Of a DNA stretch of 64,000 nt, positions 17,118 through 26,800 are shown piece after piece. Source of the stretch: Salinicoccus sesuvii (lineage in GTDB: Bacteria > Bacillota > Bacilli > Staphylococcales > Salinicoccaceae); NCBI RefSeq assembly GCF_042648145.1, contig NZ_JBHRWV010000007.1:372001-436000 (forward strand), in the 5' to 3' direction. Both the position numbers and the translations under genes were made by a program. The notes beneath the pieces were generated by a model. That model ran no database searches. It was not told the origin of the DNA and saw only the letters and a program-made list of their open reading frames with translations. Each line of letters begins with the position of its first letter. Position 1 is the first letter of the stretch.

Positions 17118-18045
17118 GTAGGTCGATGGCTTTCTGCTTATCTTTTGTGATTTGCGCCTTCAATTCATCTATTCCATCAAACTTCCACTCTGGACGAATG
17201 AAGTGATGCCAATGTACTGTCACGTTCTCGCCATAGATGCTTTGATCGAAATCAAAAAGGTGCACTTCAATCGAAACACGTTCAAGGTTATCGTGGAAAG
17301 TCGGTTTAACACCAACATTGCATACTCCTTTATACAATGTTTCCTCATTATCGAGTCTCATGCTTACTGCATAGACGCCCTTTGCAGGCAGATAATAACG
17401 ATACTCAGGTTCGATATTAGCTGTCGGAAAACCAATTGTTCGTCCCCGCTTCTCTCCCTGTACAACAACGCCCTTCACTTCATACGGTCTGCCGAGCATC
17501 AAGTTGGCATGCGCTAAATCATGTGTAGCCAGATCTTCTCTAATACGGGTAGTTGAAATCTTCTCATCACCCTCGGCGACCTTGCCAACCCCTGTCGTAT
17601 TGAATGAGTTGTACTCGGAAAGCATTTCGATATTGCCTTTGCCGAATTTACCATATGTAAAATCGAAACCGGCTGTCACTTCTTTAATATTAAGCGCCTC
17701 AATGTACTGTTTTACAAATTCGTCAGGACCAAGCCCAGCGAGCGCACTCGAAAAATTAATAACAAAGCAGTAGTCGATGCCGCGTGCTTCTAACATGCTA
17801 AGTTTTATATCAAGCGGTGTCAAATAGGTCGTCCGCTGCTTTTTAGGGCTCAGCACGACGGAAGGATGGGGATCGAAAGTCATCACTGCTTTTTTCAACC
17901 CTTTTTCTCTAGCAATCTCTTCCATCTTGCTTATGACATTCTGATGGCCTCTGTGGAGACCATCGAAGAAGCCGACCGCTACGGCAGAAGGTTTCAGATT
18001 GAGTTCATGCTGTTCGTGTGGATAGTGCAGTCTATAAATTTTCAT
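17104..18045 (-). CDS. ribF: bifunctional riboflavin kinase/FAD synthetase
   Basis: RibF converts riboflavin to FMN and FMN to FAD. The N-terminal half is the FAD synthetase nucleotidyltransferase (AVGFFDGLHRGHQNVI, residues about 23-38). The C-terminal half is riboflavin kinase (GKKRGRTIGFPTAN-like, here GEKRGRTIGFPTANIEP, and KGVYAV). The 313-residue length is normal. The start follows AGAGGCGATGAA, and the gene is 11 bases downstream of truB. Confidence 0.96.
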   Translation of the reverse strand: MKIYRLHYPHEQHELNLKPSAVAVGFFDGLHRGHQNVISKMEEIAREKGLKKAVMTFDPHPSVVLSPKKQRTTYLTPLDIKLSMLEARGIDYCFVINFSSALAGLGPDEFVKQYIEALNIKEVTAGFDFTYGKFGKGNIEMLSEYNSFNTTGVGKVAEGDEKISTTRIREDLATHDLAHANLMLGRPYEVKGVVVQGEKRGRTIGFPTANIEPEYRYYLPAKGVYAVSMRLDNEETLYKGVCNVGVKPTFHDNLERVSIEVHLFDFDQSIYGENVTVHWHHFIRPEWKFDGIDELKAQITKDKQKAIDLLENL

Positions 18046-18056
18046 TTCATCGCCTC

Positions 18057-18965
18057 TTATAAATTGAACATTTGATATGGTTTCATCAAGGCTTCTTGTT
18101 CTGGATGATTGTAGTAAATTCCAATCGGTACACCTTCATGCCTCAATGCCACCATGCCGACATTCTTCATGTCTACTTTTTCCATGATATCAGATTTGGC
18201 CACTTTCTGCCCATTGCGGATTTTGAAAAGAAAATCTGTGTCGGTAATGTCTATGGTCGGCAACGCTTCGATGATTTCTGCTATTGGAACGACATAATCC
18301 TCGGGTGTAGATTCCTTCAACGTTTCGAGTGTTACCGTCCGGTCTAGCGTGATGCCACATGATTCTGTTCGTACAAGGTGGGACATATGCGCCGCTACCC
18401 CGAGAGCCCTACCAATGTCTACAGCCAGAGTGCGAATATATGTGCCTTTCGAACATTCGACATCGATTTCAAAAGTAATCAAGTTATCCGTTCTTTCGAT
18501 ACTGCTTGTGCGGCCGATGCTGTAAATCTGGACTTCTCGAATAGGACGTTCGACTTCAATTCCTTGACGTGCATATTCATATAACTTTCTCCCGTTCACT
18601 TTCACAGATGCATATTTTGGCACTTGTTGAGGGTATGTGCCGACAAATGTTTCAATCACATGGTCAATCGCCTCATCCTCAATCCCTGACAAATCGGTGC
18701 TTCTTTCCTCCACAGTGCCTGTCTGGTCTTCTGTATCCGTAGAGAAGCCGAGTGTTACTTCTGCTTGATACCGCTTCTTTTTGGTCTGCATATATTCGGT
18801 CAATTTTGTACCATCTCCGATGACAATTGGCAGTACACCAGTGACTTCTGGATCAAGGGTACCCGTGTGCCCCACTTTTTTCATATGTAGAATTCTGCGC
18901 ATGCGCATGACGACGTCGTGACTCGTCAGTCCCTTTGGTTTATTGATGGCTATTACACCGTGCAT
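18057..18965 (-). CDS. truB: tRNA pseudouridine(55) synthase
   Basis: TruB makes pseudouridine 55 in the T loop of tRNAs. The N-terminus has INKPKGLTSHDVV, and the catalytic aspartate lies in GHTGTLDPEVTGVLP at about residue 39. KGTYIRTLAVDIGRALG marks the substrate-binding region. The length (302) is normal. The ATG lies nine bases after GGAGG. A terminator separates it from rbfA, which lies in the same operon in most Firmicutes. Confidence 0.96.
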   Translation of the reverse strand: MHGVIAINKPKGLTSHDVVMRMRRILHMKKVGHTGTLDPEVTGVLPIVIGDGTKLTEYMQTKKKRYQAEVTLGFSTDTEDQTGTVEERSTDLSGIEDEAIDHVIETFVGTYPQQVPKYASVKVNGRKLYEYARQGIEVERPIREVQIYSIGRTSSIERTDNLITFEIDVECSKGTYIRTLAVDIGRALGVAAHMSHLVRTESCGITLDRTVTLETLKESTPEDYVVPIAEIIEALPTIDITDTDFLFKIRNGQKVAKSDIMEKVDMKNVGMVALRHEGVPIGIYYNHPEQEALMKPYQMFNL

Positions 18966-18983
18966 ATCCTTATGCCTCCATAT

Positions 18984-19019
18984 AAAAATAAAAACCTGGG
19001 GGGTAATCCCCCTCAGGTT
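18984..19019 (-). terminator. terminator overlapping the end of rbfA
   Basis: A GC-rich stem, AACCTGAGGGGG with CCCCCCAGGTT, has one mismatch and is followed by TTTTATTTTT on the minus strand. The stem begins immediately at the rbfA stop codon (19019-19021). It would reduce truB-ribF expression from the nusA promoter. Confidence 0.85.
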
Positions 19020-19354
19020 TATTTATCTTTGATTTCATTAAGCAGATTCTCAATCTTGTGGCCATATTCAATGGAAGTATCGTATTTGAACTGAAGTTCT
19101 GGTGCTTTTCTAATCCTGATTTCTCTTGCAACTTCAGAGCGGACCAAGCCTTTGGCACGTCCGAGTGCCGCTTCCACTTCTTCTCTGTTTTCATTGAGGG
19201 AAGTGAAATAGATTGTCGCGATTTCCATTTCTTTTGTAAGCTCTACATCTGTAACAGTAATCATTCCAATATCAGGATCTGACACTTTGGTACGGAGCGT
19301 CTCACTTACCACTTTCTTGATTTCTTCTGCAACTCTTTCATGTCTGTTGCTCAT
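19019..19354 (-). CDS. rbfA: 30S ribosome-binding factor A
   Basis: RbfA is a KH-type late 30S assembly factor that acts on the 5' end of 16S rRNA. The protein starts MSNRHERVAEEIKKVVSETL and has the conserved VSDPDIGMITVTDVELTKEM region. The ATG at 19354 is used because AGGTG lies six bases upstream; in-frame GTG/ATG codons just before it overlap that site. The infB stop is five bases upstream. Confidence 0.95.
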   Translation of the reverse strand: MSNRHERVAEEIKKVVSETLRTKVSDPDIGMITVTDVELTKEMEIATIYFTSLNENREEVEAALGRAKGLVRSEVAREIRIRKAPELQFKYDTSIEYGHKIENLLNEIKDK

Positions 19355-19359
19355 AGTCA

Positions 19360-21534
19360 TCACCTTTCAATTTCAACCATGATATAAGATTCAATCTGGT
19401 CTCCTTCTTTAAGGTCGTTGAAATTCTTGATCGTAATTCCGCATTCGTAGCCGGCAGTCACTTCTTTTGCATCGTCCTTAAAGCGTTTCAGAGTATCCAG
19501 TTCACCTTCATAGATGACTATACCCTCTCTAATGACTCTTACACCAGAATCTCTAGTGATTTTGCCATCTGTCACGTAAGAACCAGCAATTGTACCTACT
19601 TTTGATACTTTGAATGTCTGACGCACTTCGGTATTACCGATGACCTTCTCTTCAAATTCAGGGTCGAGCATACCTTTCATCGCAGATTCAATCTCTTCTA
19701 TGACGTTGTAGATGATACGGTGAAGTCTCATATCAATGCCTTCACGCTCTGCAGCTTTCTTGGCATTGACATCTGGTCGGACATTAAAGCCGATGACGAT
19801 TGCTTGTGATGCAGAGGCAAGGGTGACGTCGGATTCATTGATAGCACCGACTCCTGTGTGGATGATCCTTACATTGACACCTTCAACATCTATTTTCATC
19901 AGTGAAGCACTTAATGCTTCAACTGAACCTTGGACATCACCTTTAATGATGATGTTAAGATCTTTCATTTCGCCTTCTTTCATCTGTTCAAACAAGTTAT
20001 CTAGGCTGACTGCAGATGTTTGCTCACGATCTTTCATGACCTGTTGTTCACTTCTCGTCTCACCAATGCTGCGCGCAGTCTTGTCATCCTTGAAGACAAC
20101 AAAACGGTCGCCCGCTTGTGGTACATCGTTCAAGCCAGTGATTTCAACTGGTGTGGAAGGACCAGCCTTCTGGATGCGGCGGCCGAGGTCATCCACCATT
20201 GCTCTGACTTTACCGAAAGTATTACCGACAACTATGGAATCTCCCACCTGCAACGTACCGTGCTGGACGAGGAGTGATGCTGCTGGACCTCTGGATTTAT
20301 CAAGTTCAGCTTCAATAACTGTACCTACAGCGGATCTGTCGCTCTTCGTCTTCAGTTCCGCTACTTCTCCGACAAGGGTGATCATTTCAAGCAGGTCATC
20401 GATACCTTCACCGCTAAGGGCAGAGAGTGAAACAAAGATTGTGTCGCCACCCCAATCTTCAGGGAATAGACCATGTTCACCAAGCTCTGTCATGACCCGG
20501 TCAGGGTTCGCTGTCGGCTTATCCATCTTGTTGACTGCAACAATGATTGGTACTTCTGCTGCTTTGGCATGATTAATCGCTTCAATTGTTTGAGGCATCA
20601 CACCGTCATCAGCCGCTACAACAAGCACAGTGATATCTGTCACTTGCGCACCGCGTGCACGCATTGTCGTAAATGCCGCGTGACCTGGTGTATCGAGGAA
20701 GGTTATCTTCTTGCCAGCTGATTCAATCTGGTATGCACCGATATGCTGCGTGATACCACCTGCTTCACCTGCCGTTACTTTCGTATGACGGATGGAGTCG
20801 AGCAATGTTGTTTTACCATGGTCGACGTGGCCCATGATTGTAACAACGCTTGGTCTTTCCTCAGTCAAGTCGTCGCCGAGCTCAAAATAATTCTCGAGAT
20901 CTGTATCATCCACAATAATCTCAAGTTCTGCAGTAAATCCGTTATCGCTCGCAATCAATTCCACTGTATCATTATCAAGTGCCTGATTTATAGTCGCCAC
21001 TGTACCGACCATAAAGAGGTCCTTAATTATTTTAGAAGATTCAAGTCCCATCTTTTCAGCAAGTTCACCTACTGTAATGCCTTCTTGGTACTTAAATTCC
21101 TTAGGAATTTCGACGGGCTTTTGGACCGGTTTCTGCTTTGTTTGGTCTTTTGGCCCATTATTTTGCTTTCTGTTTTTTGGCCTACCACCAGCACCTGGTT
21201 TTTGATTCCAATTATTTCTGTTCCTTTGGTTCGGATTTTGGGCATTCTGTCTTTGACCGCCACCCTGATTGGAATTGTTACTCTGTTTCTGACCATTATT
21301 CTGGCTCGTATTTTTTTTCCGGTCAGTTTTCTGGTCTGCAGCCTTACTTTTGGCAGCAGAGTCACTCGAAGCATTTGCTTTCTTGAACTCCTTGTTTAGA
21401 AGTGCCAGTTCGTTATCTTCGAGGGACTTCATATGGCTTTTGACTTCAATATCTCTGGCCTGGAGGAATTCAATTACCTCTTTGCTTGGGACTCCGCACT
21501 CTTTTGCATATTCATAGATTCTGATTTTACTCAT
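19360..21534 (-). CDS. infB: translation initiation factor IF-2
   Basis: A GTPase that places initiator fMet-tRNA on the ribosome. It has an N-terminal IF2-N domain, then a long Asn/Gln/Gly/Lys-rich linker (about 70-135), and a second IF2-N region. The G domain carries G1 GHVDHGKT at 235-242, G3 DTPGHAAF and G4 NKMD, followed by domains II-IV. The ATG follows AAAGGAAAGTGATTCG. It lies four bases after rplGA in the nusA operon. The linker is unusually rich in asparagine and glutamine. Confidence 0.97.
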   Translation of the reverse strand: MSKIRIYEYAKECGVPSKEVIEFLQARDIEVKSHMKSLEDNELALLNKEFKKANASSDSAAKSKAADQKTDRKKNTSQNNGQKQSNNSNQGGGQRQNAQNPNQRNRNNWNQKPGAGGRPKNRKQNNGPKDQTKQKPVQKPVEIPKEFKYQEGITVGELAEKMGLESSKIIKDLFMVGTVATINQALDNDTVELIASDNGFTAELEIIVDDTDLENYFELGDDLTEERPSVVTIMGHVDHGKTTLLDSIRHTKVTAGEAGGITQHIGAYQIESAGKKITFLDTPGHAAFTTMRARGAQVTDITVLVVAADDGVMPQTIEAINHAKAAEVPIIVAVNKMDKPTANPDRVMTELGEHGLFPEDWGGDTIFVSLSALSGEGIDDLLEMITLVGEVAELKTKSDRSAVGTVIEAELDKSRGPAASLLVQHGTLQVGDSIVVGNTFGKVRAMVDDLGRRIQKAGPSTPVEITGLNDVPQAGDRFVVFKDDKTARSIGETRSEQQVMKDREQTSAVSLDNLFEQMKEGEMKDLNIIIKGDVQGSVEALSASLMKIDVEGVNVRIIHTGVGAINESDVTLASASQAIVIGFNVRPDVNAKKAAEREGIDMRLHRIIYNVIEEIESAMKGMLDPEFEEKVIGNTEVRQTFKVSKVGTIAGSYVTDGKITRDSGVRVIREGIVIYEGELDTLKRFKDDAKEVTAGYECGITIKNFNDLKEGDQIESYIMVEIER

Positions 21535-21538
21535 CGAA

Positions 21539-21847
21539 TCACTTTCCTTTCTCTTTAAGCTGCAGCATCTTTCGGCTGAAACCTGGATCTGTCACTGACA
21601 ATACCACACGATTTGGTGCCCCTGTTGCGATACTGAGATTCTCGTTGGTATAGTCATCAATCAATGGTACGTTGTAATAAGTGCATTTGTTTCTGACTTT
21701 TTTCGCTGTGCTGTCTCCTGCATCGCTGGCGATGAAAACGACTTTCGCCTTGTTATGCTGAATGGCTTCTATCGTCTTGTCTTCTCCCGTTGTCAACATA
21801 CCCGCACGTTTAGCTAACCCCAATAGGTTTAGTATTTTATCAGTCAT
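21539..21847 (-). CDS. rplGA: L7Ae-family RNA-binding protein YlxQ
   Basis: A 102-residue L7Ae/L30e-like protein predicted to bind kink-turn RNA. The opening LLGLAKRAGMLTTGEDKTIEAI and the AKVVFIASDAGDST segment are typical. It is not essential in B. subtilis and its RNA partner is uncertain. Its ATG overlaps the ylxR stop by four bases and infB begins four bases after its end. Confidence 0.92.
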   Translation of the reverse strand: MTDKILNLLGLAKRAGMLTTGEDKTIEAIQHNKAKVVFIASDAGDSTAKKVRNKCTYYNVPLIDDYTNENLSIATGAPNRVVLSVTDPGFSRKMLQLKEKGK

Positions 21848-22128
21848 CTTTTAGGGATATCCTCGCGGTAAATTAAGCGAATGATTTCATCATAGACAGG
21901 AGAGAGCGTTTCGCTGTCAAAACCGAGCCTACCTTCGAGTCTTTTGCCACTACGTGCCTTCTCGACAGTTTCAAGATTTTTGACAACATAGCTACCACGG
22001 CCGTTCTTCTTGCCTGTCGGATCGACGGAGACATCGCCTTCCTTAGTCACAACGATGCGTAGGAGATCTTTTTTAGGATGCATTTCATTAGTCAGGATAC
22101 ATTTCCTGAGTGGTACTTTCTTCTTCAT
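21844..22128 (-). CDS. ylxR: YlxR/RnpM family protein
   Basis: A 94-residue basic protein with the YlxR signature: PLRKCILTNEMHPKKDLLRI and later NGRGSYV. In B. subtilis the family (RnpM) binds the RNase P RNA and modulates its activity; older work proposed nucleoid association. The ribosome-binding site is weak (GGGTGA). It sits between nusA and rplGA, the fixed position for the family. Confidence 0.93.
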   Translation of the reverse strand: MKKKVPLRKCILTNEMHPKKDLLRIVVTKEGDVSVDPTGKKNGRGSYVVKNLETVEKARSGKRLEGRLGFDSETLSPVYDEIIRLIYREDIPKR

Positions 22129-22147
22129 GATATATCACCCGCATATA

Positions 22148-23200
22148 TTATTCTAGGACGCCTTCTTCACGTGCGTCAGATTCACTTTTAATATCAATCT
22201 TCCATCCAGTCAATTTTGCAGCCAGACGAGCATTCTGTCCCCTTTTACCAATAGCCAATGACAGCTGGTTATCCGGAACAATGACCATTGTAGACTGGTT
22301 GTCTGCATCAACAACGACATCAACGACCTGAGATGGGCTAAGCGCATTCTTTACGAATACCTTCGGATCTTCGTTCCATAGAACGATGTCAATCTTCTCA
22401 CCTGAAAGTTCATTGACGATAGCTTCCACTCTCGCACCACGTGCTCCAACACATGAACCGACTGCATCCACGTCTGGGTTTTTAGCATACACACTAATCT
22501 TAGAACGTTCCCCAGCCTCTCTTGCTACGCTTGTAATTTCGACCGTACCATCGTAAATTTCAGGTACTTCCTTTTCGAAAAGGCGTTTCAGTAGATTCGG
22601 GTGAGTCCGTGATACAAAGATTTGAGGCCCTTTTGTCGTTTGTTCGACCTTATTGACATAGACCTTGATCCTATCATTCGGACGATATACTTCGTTTGGC
22701 ATTCTTTCCGATTCGCTTAGCACTGCATCCGTACGGCCCAGCTGGATGTGAACGAAACGATGATCAACACGGTCGATCAGACCAGTCATGACCTCATCTT
22801 CCTTATCGATAAACTCATTGTATAGAATTCCCCGTTCAGCATCGCGAAGACGCTGCATCACAGCCTGCTTAGCAGCCTGTGCACCGACACGGTTAAAGTC
22901 CTGTGGTGTCACGTCCTCATCAAACGGATCGCCGATTTCGTATGCCGGGTTAACGGTGCGAGCCGTCTCAAGGTCGATTTCTGCTGTAGAGTCTTCGACC
23001 TCCTCTACAACATCTTTTCTGGAAATGACACGGTATGTACCATTCTCCATATTCAGATCCACCGTAACATTGCGGTGCTGGGAGTAGTTCTTTTTATATG
23101 CTGTAAGAAGTGCTGCTTCTATTGTTTCCACAAGCACCTCTTTAGGAATGCTTTTTTCTTTTTCAAGATATTGTATTGCATTCAATAATTCCTGATTCAC
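22148..23200 (-). CDS. nusA: transcription termination/antitermination factor NusA
   Basis: NusA binds RNA polymerase and controls pausing, termination and rRNA antitermination. It has an N-terminal polymerase-binding domain (about 1-125), an S1 domain (about 135-200), and two KH domains (GSCVGARGARVEAIVNEL and LAIGKRGQNARLAAKLTGW). It ends soon after KH2 and lacks the acidic repeats of E. coli NusA, as is usual in Firmicutes. The start is GTG, nine bases after GGAGG. Confidence 0.97.
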   Translation of the reverse strand: MNQELLNAIQYLEKEKSIPKEVLVETIEAALLTAYKKNYSQHRNVTVDLNMENGTYRVISRKDVVEEVEDSTAEIDLETARTVNPAYEIGDPFDEDVTPQDFNRVGAQAAKQAVMQRLRDAERGILYNEFIDKEDEVMTGLIDRVDHRFVHIQLGRTDAVLSESERMPNEVYRPNDRIKVYVNKVEQTTKGPQIFVSRTHPNLLKRLFEKEVPEIYDGTVEITSVAREAGERSKISVYAKNPDVDAVGSCVGARGARVEAIVNELSGEKIDIVLWNEDPKVFVKNALSPSQVVDVVVDADNQSTMVIVPDNQLSLAIGKRGQNARLAAKLTGWKIDIKSESDAREEGVLE

Positions 23201-23216
23201 TTATAAGCGCCTCCAA

Positions 23217-23684
23217 TCATAATATTACCGCTTTTCGTATTGTCGCGATCTTGTCGCGGCTGACAACGACTGATTTTGTGCGGGTTTTATCCTTATACTC
23301 GATAGTCACAGCATCAGCATCGTAATGTTTTAGTATCCCTGTCCATTCTTTATTGCCTTCGATTTGCTGATATGTTTTGACATATATCCCTTGATCAAGT
23401 GTCATCTCGAGATCATCGTCATCATTGATTGGACGCTCGGCTCCAGGAGAAGAAACATCAAGGAAATAACCGCCTTCAATAATCTCCCATTCATCGAGCT
23501 TTTCACTTAGTGCTTCGCTTGCCCGGGCGCAGTCTTCTAGGGTAATACCGCCTTTTTTATCGAGATAAAGCCTCAAATAGTAGTCAGGACCTTCTTTCAC
23601 GTACTCCACTTCGATGAGCTTATACCCCATTTCTTCGATGAGTGGCTGTGCGTGTGTCATGACATTCTGTTCAGTACGATTCAT
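23217..23684 (-). CDS. rimP: ribosome maturation factor RimP
   Basis: RimP is a 30S assembly factor. The 155-residue protein shows the two-domain pattern with GGITLEDCARASEALSEKLD and DVSSPGAERP. The open frame begins at 23705, but the TTG there overlaps the ribosome-binding region GGAGGGG, so the ATG at 23684 is used. It is the first gene of the nusA operon, downstream of a promoter and a large hairpin. Confidence 0.94.
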   Translation of the reverse strand: MNRTEQNVMTHAQPLIEEMGYKLIEVEYVKEGPDYYLRLYLDKKGGITLEDCARASEALSEKLDEWEIIEGGYFLDVSSPGAERPINDDDDLEMTLDQGIYVKTYQQIEGNKEWTGILKHYDADAVTIEYKDKTRTKSVVVSRDKIATIRKAVIL

Positions 23685-23711
23685 CTGTCCATTCCCCTCC
23701 TTCAAAACTAA

Positions 23712-23739
23712 GAGAAGAACGGGCGCGCCCGTTCTTCTC
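23712..23739 (-). terminator. 28-bp perfect palindrome in the nusA-operon leader
   Basis: GAGAAGAACGGGCG followed by its exact complement gives a very stable hairpin. TTAGTTTT follows on the minus strand. It lies between the operon promoter (23769-23797) and rimP. It can therefore end polC read-through and also attenuate nusA-operon transcripts. Whether it is regulated is unknown. Confidence 0.75.
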
Positions 23740-23768
23740 CTTGTGACTGGGTATTTAATATCATAGTA

Positions 23769-23797
23769 ATTATATCACAGAGACTTTGGGCCTGCAA
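23769..23797 (-). promoter_or_regulatory. candidate promoter of the rimP-nusA-infB operon
   Basis: TATAAT (23769-23774) is preceded at 17 bases by a partial -35, TTGCAG (23792-23797). It lies just past the polC stop. Confidence 0.6.
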
Positions 23798-23804
23798 CTT
23801 GAAG

Positions 23805-26800
23805 CTACATGTCGAAAATAGAGAGTTGAGCCTTGTCCGGTAGATGATCAAGACTGCCGAGTTCCGTCAGATAGTCGACGATTTTTTGGGACACACCAGC
23901 CCGTTTGTTCAAATCTTCCTTCGAGATGAAAGGCTCTTCATCCCGTGCTTCGACAATACGCCTTGCCACACTCGCACCAAGCCCCGGAACCGCAAGGAAC
24001 GGTGGATAAAGGGCATCTCCTTCTATCCTAAACTCTGTACTGTCGGACTTTTCAACATCTACAGGGCGGATTCTGTAGCCGCGCTGTGCCATCTCATTGG
24101 CGAGCTCGAGTACGATAAGTGTATCTTTCTCTTTTTTACTTAGCTCCTGGAAGCGTTGGTTCATCTCTTTGACCTTATGCTTGATCGTTGTACTGTCTTT
24201 GACCATGGTCAGAAGGTCGAAATCGGAAGCACGCACAGTGAAATAGCTCGCGTAGTAAAAGAGCGGATGATGCACTTTAAAGTAAGCGATACGGACAGCC
24301 ATCAAGACGTAGGCAGCAGCGTGGGCTTTCGGAAACATGTATTTTATCTTTTTACAGGAATCGATGTACCAGCCAGGTACCCCTTGCTCCAACATCGCCG
24401 CTTCGTGTTCCTCGCTTAGTCCTTTACCTTTCCTCACCTTTTCCATGATACTGAAGGCGAGTGAGGGTTCGAGACCCTGATACATCAAGTAGACCATAAT
24501 ATCATCCCGACAGCCGATGACATTTTTAAGGTCCGATGTGCCGCTTCTAATGATGTCTTGCGCATTGCCGAGCCATACGTCTGTACCGTGAGACAAACCA
24601 GAGATCTGAACAAGTTCACTGAACGTCGAAGGCCGGGTGTCTTCAAGCATCTGCCTGACAAAGCCCGTGCCGAACTCAGGTACACCGAGCGTTCCGGTAC
24701 GGCAGACGATATCTTCTTCCGTCACACCAAGCGTTTCTGGTGAGCTAAAGAGCGACATAGTTCTCGCATCATCTACAGGAACAGTCTTTGGATCAATGCC
24801 GGAGAGATCTTGTAGCATACGGATCATTGTCGGATCGTCATGTCCGAGTATATCGAGTTTCAGCAGATTGTCGTGGATGGAATGGAAATCAAAATGCGTC
24901 GTCTTCCATTCGGACTCCACATCATCAGCCGGATATTGAATGGGTGTGAAGTCGTATATATCCATATAGTCTGGCACGACGATGATTCCACCGGGGTGCT
25001 GCCCGGTCGTTCGTTTGACACCACTGCACCCAAGTACAAGGCGGTCGATTTCAGCGCCTCTACGCTGGAGGCCGTTATCGTTCAAATATCCTTTAACATA
25101 GCCGAATGCGGTCTTTTCTGCAACGGTACCGATGGTGCCTGCACGAAAGACCTTGTCTTCTCCGAAGAGTTCCTTCGTATAATTGTGCGCCACCGGCTGA
25201 TAATCCCCACTGAAGTTGAGATCGATATCCGGCACCTTATCGCCCTTGAAGCCGAGAAACGTCTCGAACGGAATATCCTGCCCCTCTTTGATTAAAATAC
25301 TGCCACATGTCCCACAACTTTTATCAGGAAGATCGTATCCAGAGCTGACACTACCATCCATGAAGAATTCGCTCGTCCGGCATTCCGGGCACACGTAGTG
25401 CGGTGGTAGTGGGTTTACTTCGGTAATTTCAGTCATCGTCGCGACAAAACTTGATCCCACTGATCCCCGTGATCCGACCAAATAACCATCTTCCAGAGAT
25501 TTCGTTACCAGCTTCTGACTGATTAGATAGATGACGGCAAAACCGTTGCCGATGATACTCTCAAGTTCCTTTTCCAACCGATCGATAACGACCTGCGGCA
25601 GTTCTTCACCGTAGAGTGCACGCGCGTTGCTGTAACTCAGTTCACGAATCTGATCGTTAGCACCTTCAATATTAGGAGTGTACAGTTCATCTTTTACAGG
25701 GACAACCGTGTCGATACTGTCAGCGATGCGGTTAGGGGCGTCTATGACAACTTCCTGCCTGACAGATTCATCAAGGAATGAGAATGCATCGAGCATTTCA
25801 TCGGTTGTTCTGAATTGCGCATCTGGCAGACCACCGCGACTGAGTGGATTACCTGGGTTACTTTTTACGAGGATATCGCGACATAGTTTATCCGATTCAT
25901 CCAAATAGTGTACATTGCCGGTTGCCACCACGGGCTTATCAAGCTCATCTCCGAGTGCAACGATATTGCCGATGATTTCTTCAAGCGTCGACTCATCGCG
26001 AATAATCTCACGATCCAATAATCTGCTGTACAATGCTTTTGGAAGTATCTCCAGATAATCATAAAAACCAGCGACTTTCTTCGCTTCCTCATATGACTTC
26101 TGCATCATCGTTGTAAATACTTCACCAGAATCACATGCGCTGCCAATGAGCAGACCGGCACGATACTTCTCCAGTACTTGTTTTCTGATGCGAGGCGTCC
26201 TGTAGAAATGATCGGTCAATGACGCAGAAACGATTTTAAACAAGTTTTTCAAACCTTCTTGGTTTTTTACCAGAATGGTGACATGTGTCGGCATTGCCCG
26301 CTTGTAGGAATCTTCATCGGACAGCTTCTCATTAATGTGACCATGGTTTTCGATGCCAAGCTTCTTAATCTGCGTAAGCATTTTAATGAAGATGTATGCT
26401 GTCGCTTCAGCATCGTAGATTGCCCGGTGATGCTGAGTCAATTCGACACTGTACTTTTTAGCCAATATATTCAAACCGTGTTTCTTAAAATCTTTATTGA
26501 TCGCACGAGAAAGCTCGAGTGTGTCAATAACTCCATTGGTATAAGGTTCGAGTCCTTCTCTGCGATAGGCGGCTTCTATGAAGCCCATATCAAAACTTGC
26601 GTTATGTGCAACAAATATCGCATCCCCGACCCAAGTCTTGAAGTCTCTGATGACTTCCGAAATCGGCGGTGCGTCCACAAGCATATCATCGGTGATACCG
26701 GTAATTTCCTTGATTGTTTCAGTCAGTAGCTCGTTCGGATTGCTGAATCTCTCAAAACGATCGACAATCTCTCCGTTTTTCACTTTAACGCCAGCCAGTT

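Noticed and set aside
19736..20572. 278-codon plus-strand open frame
   Set aside because: Ser/Thr-rich antisense shadow of the infB GTPase region.
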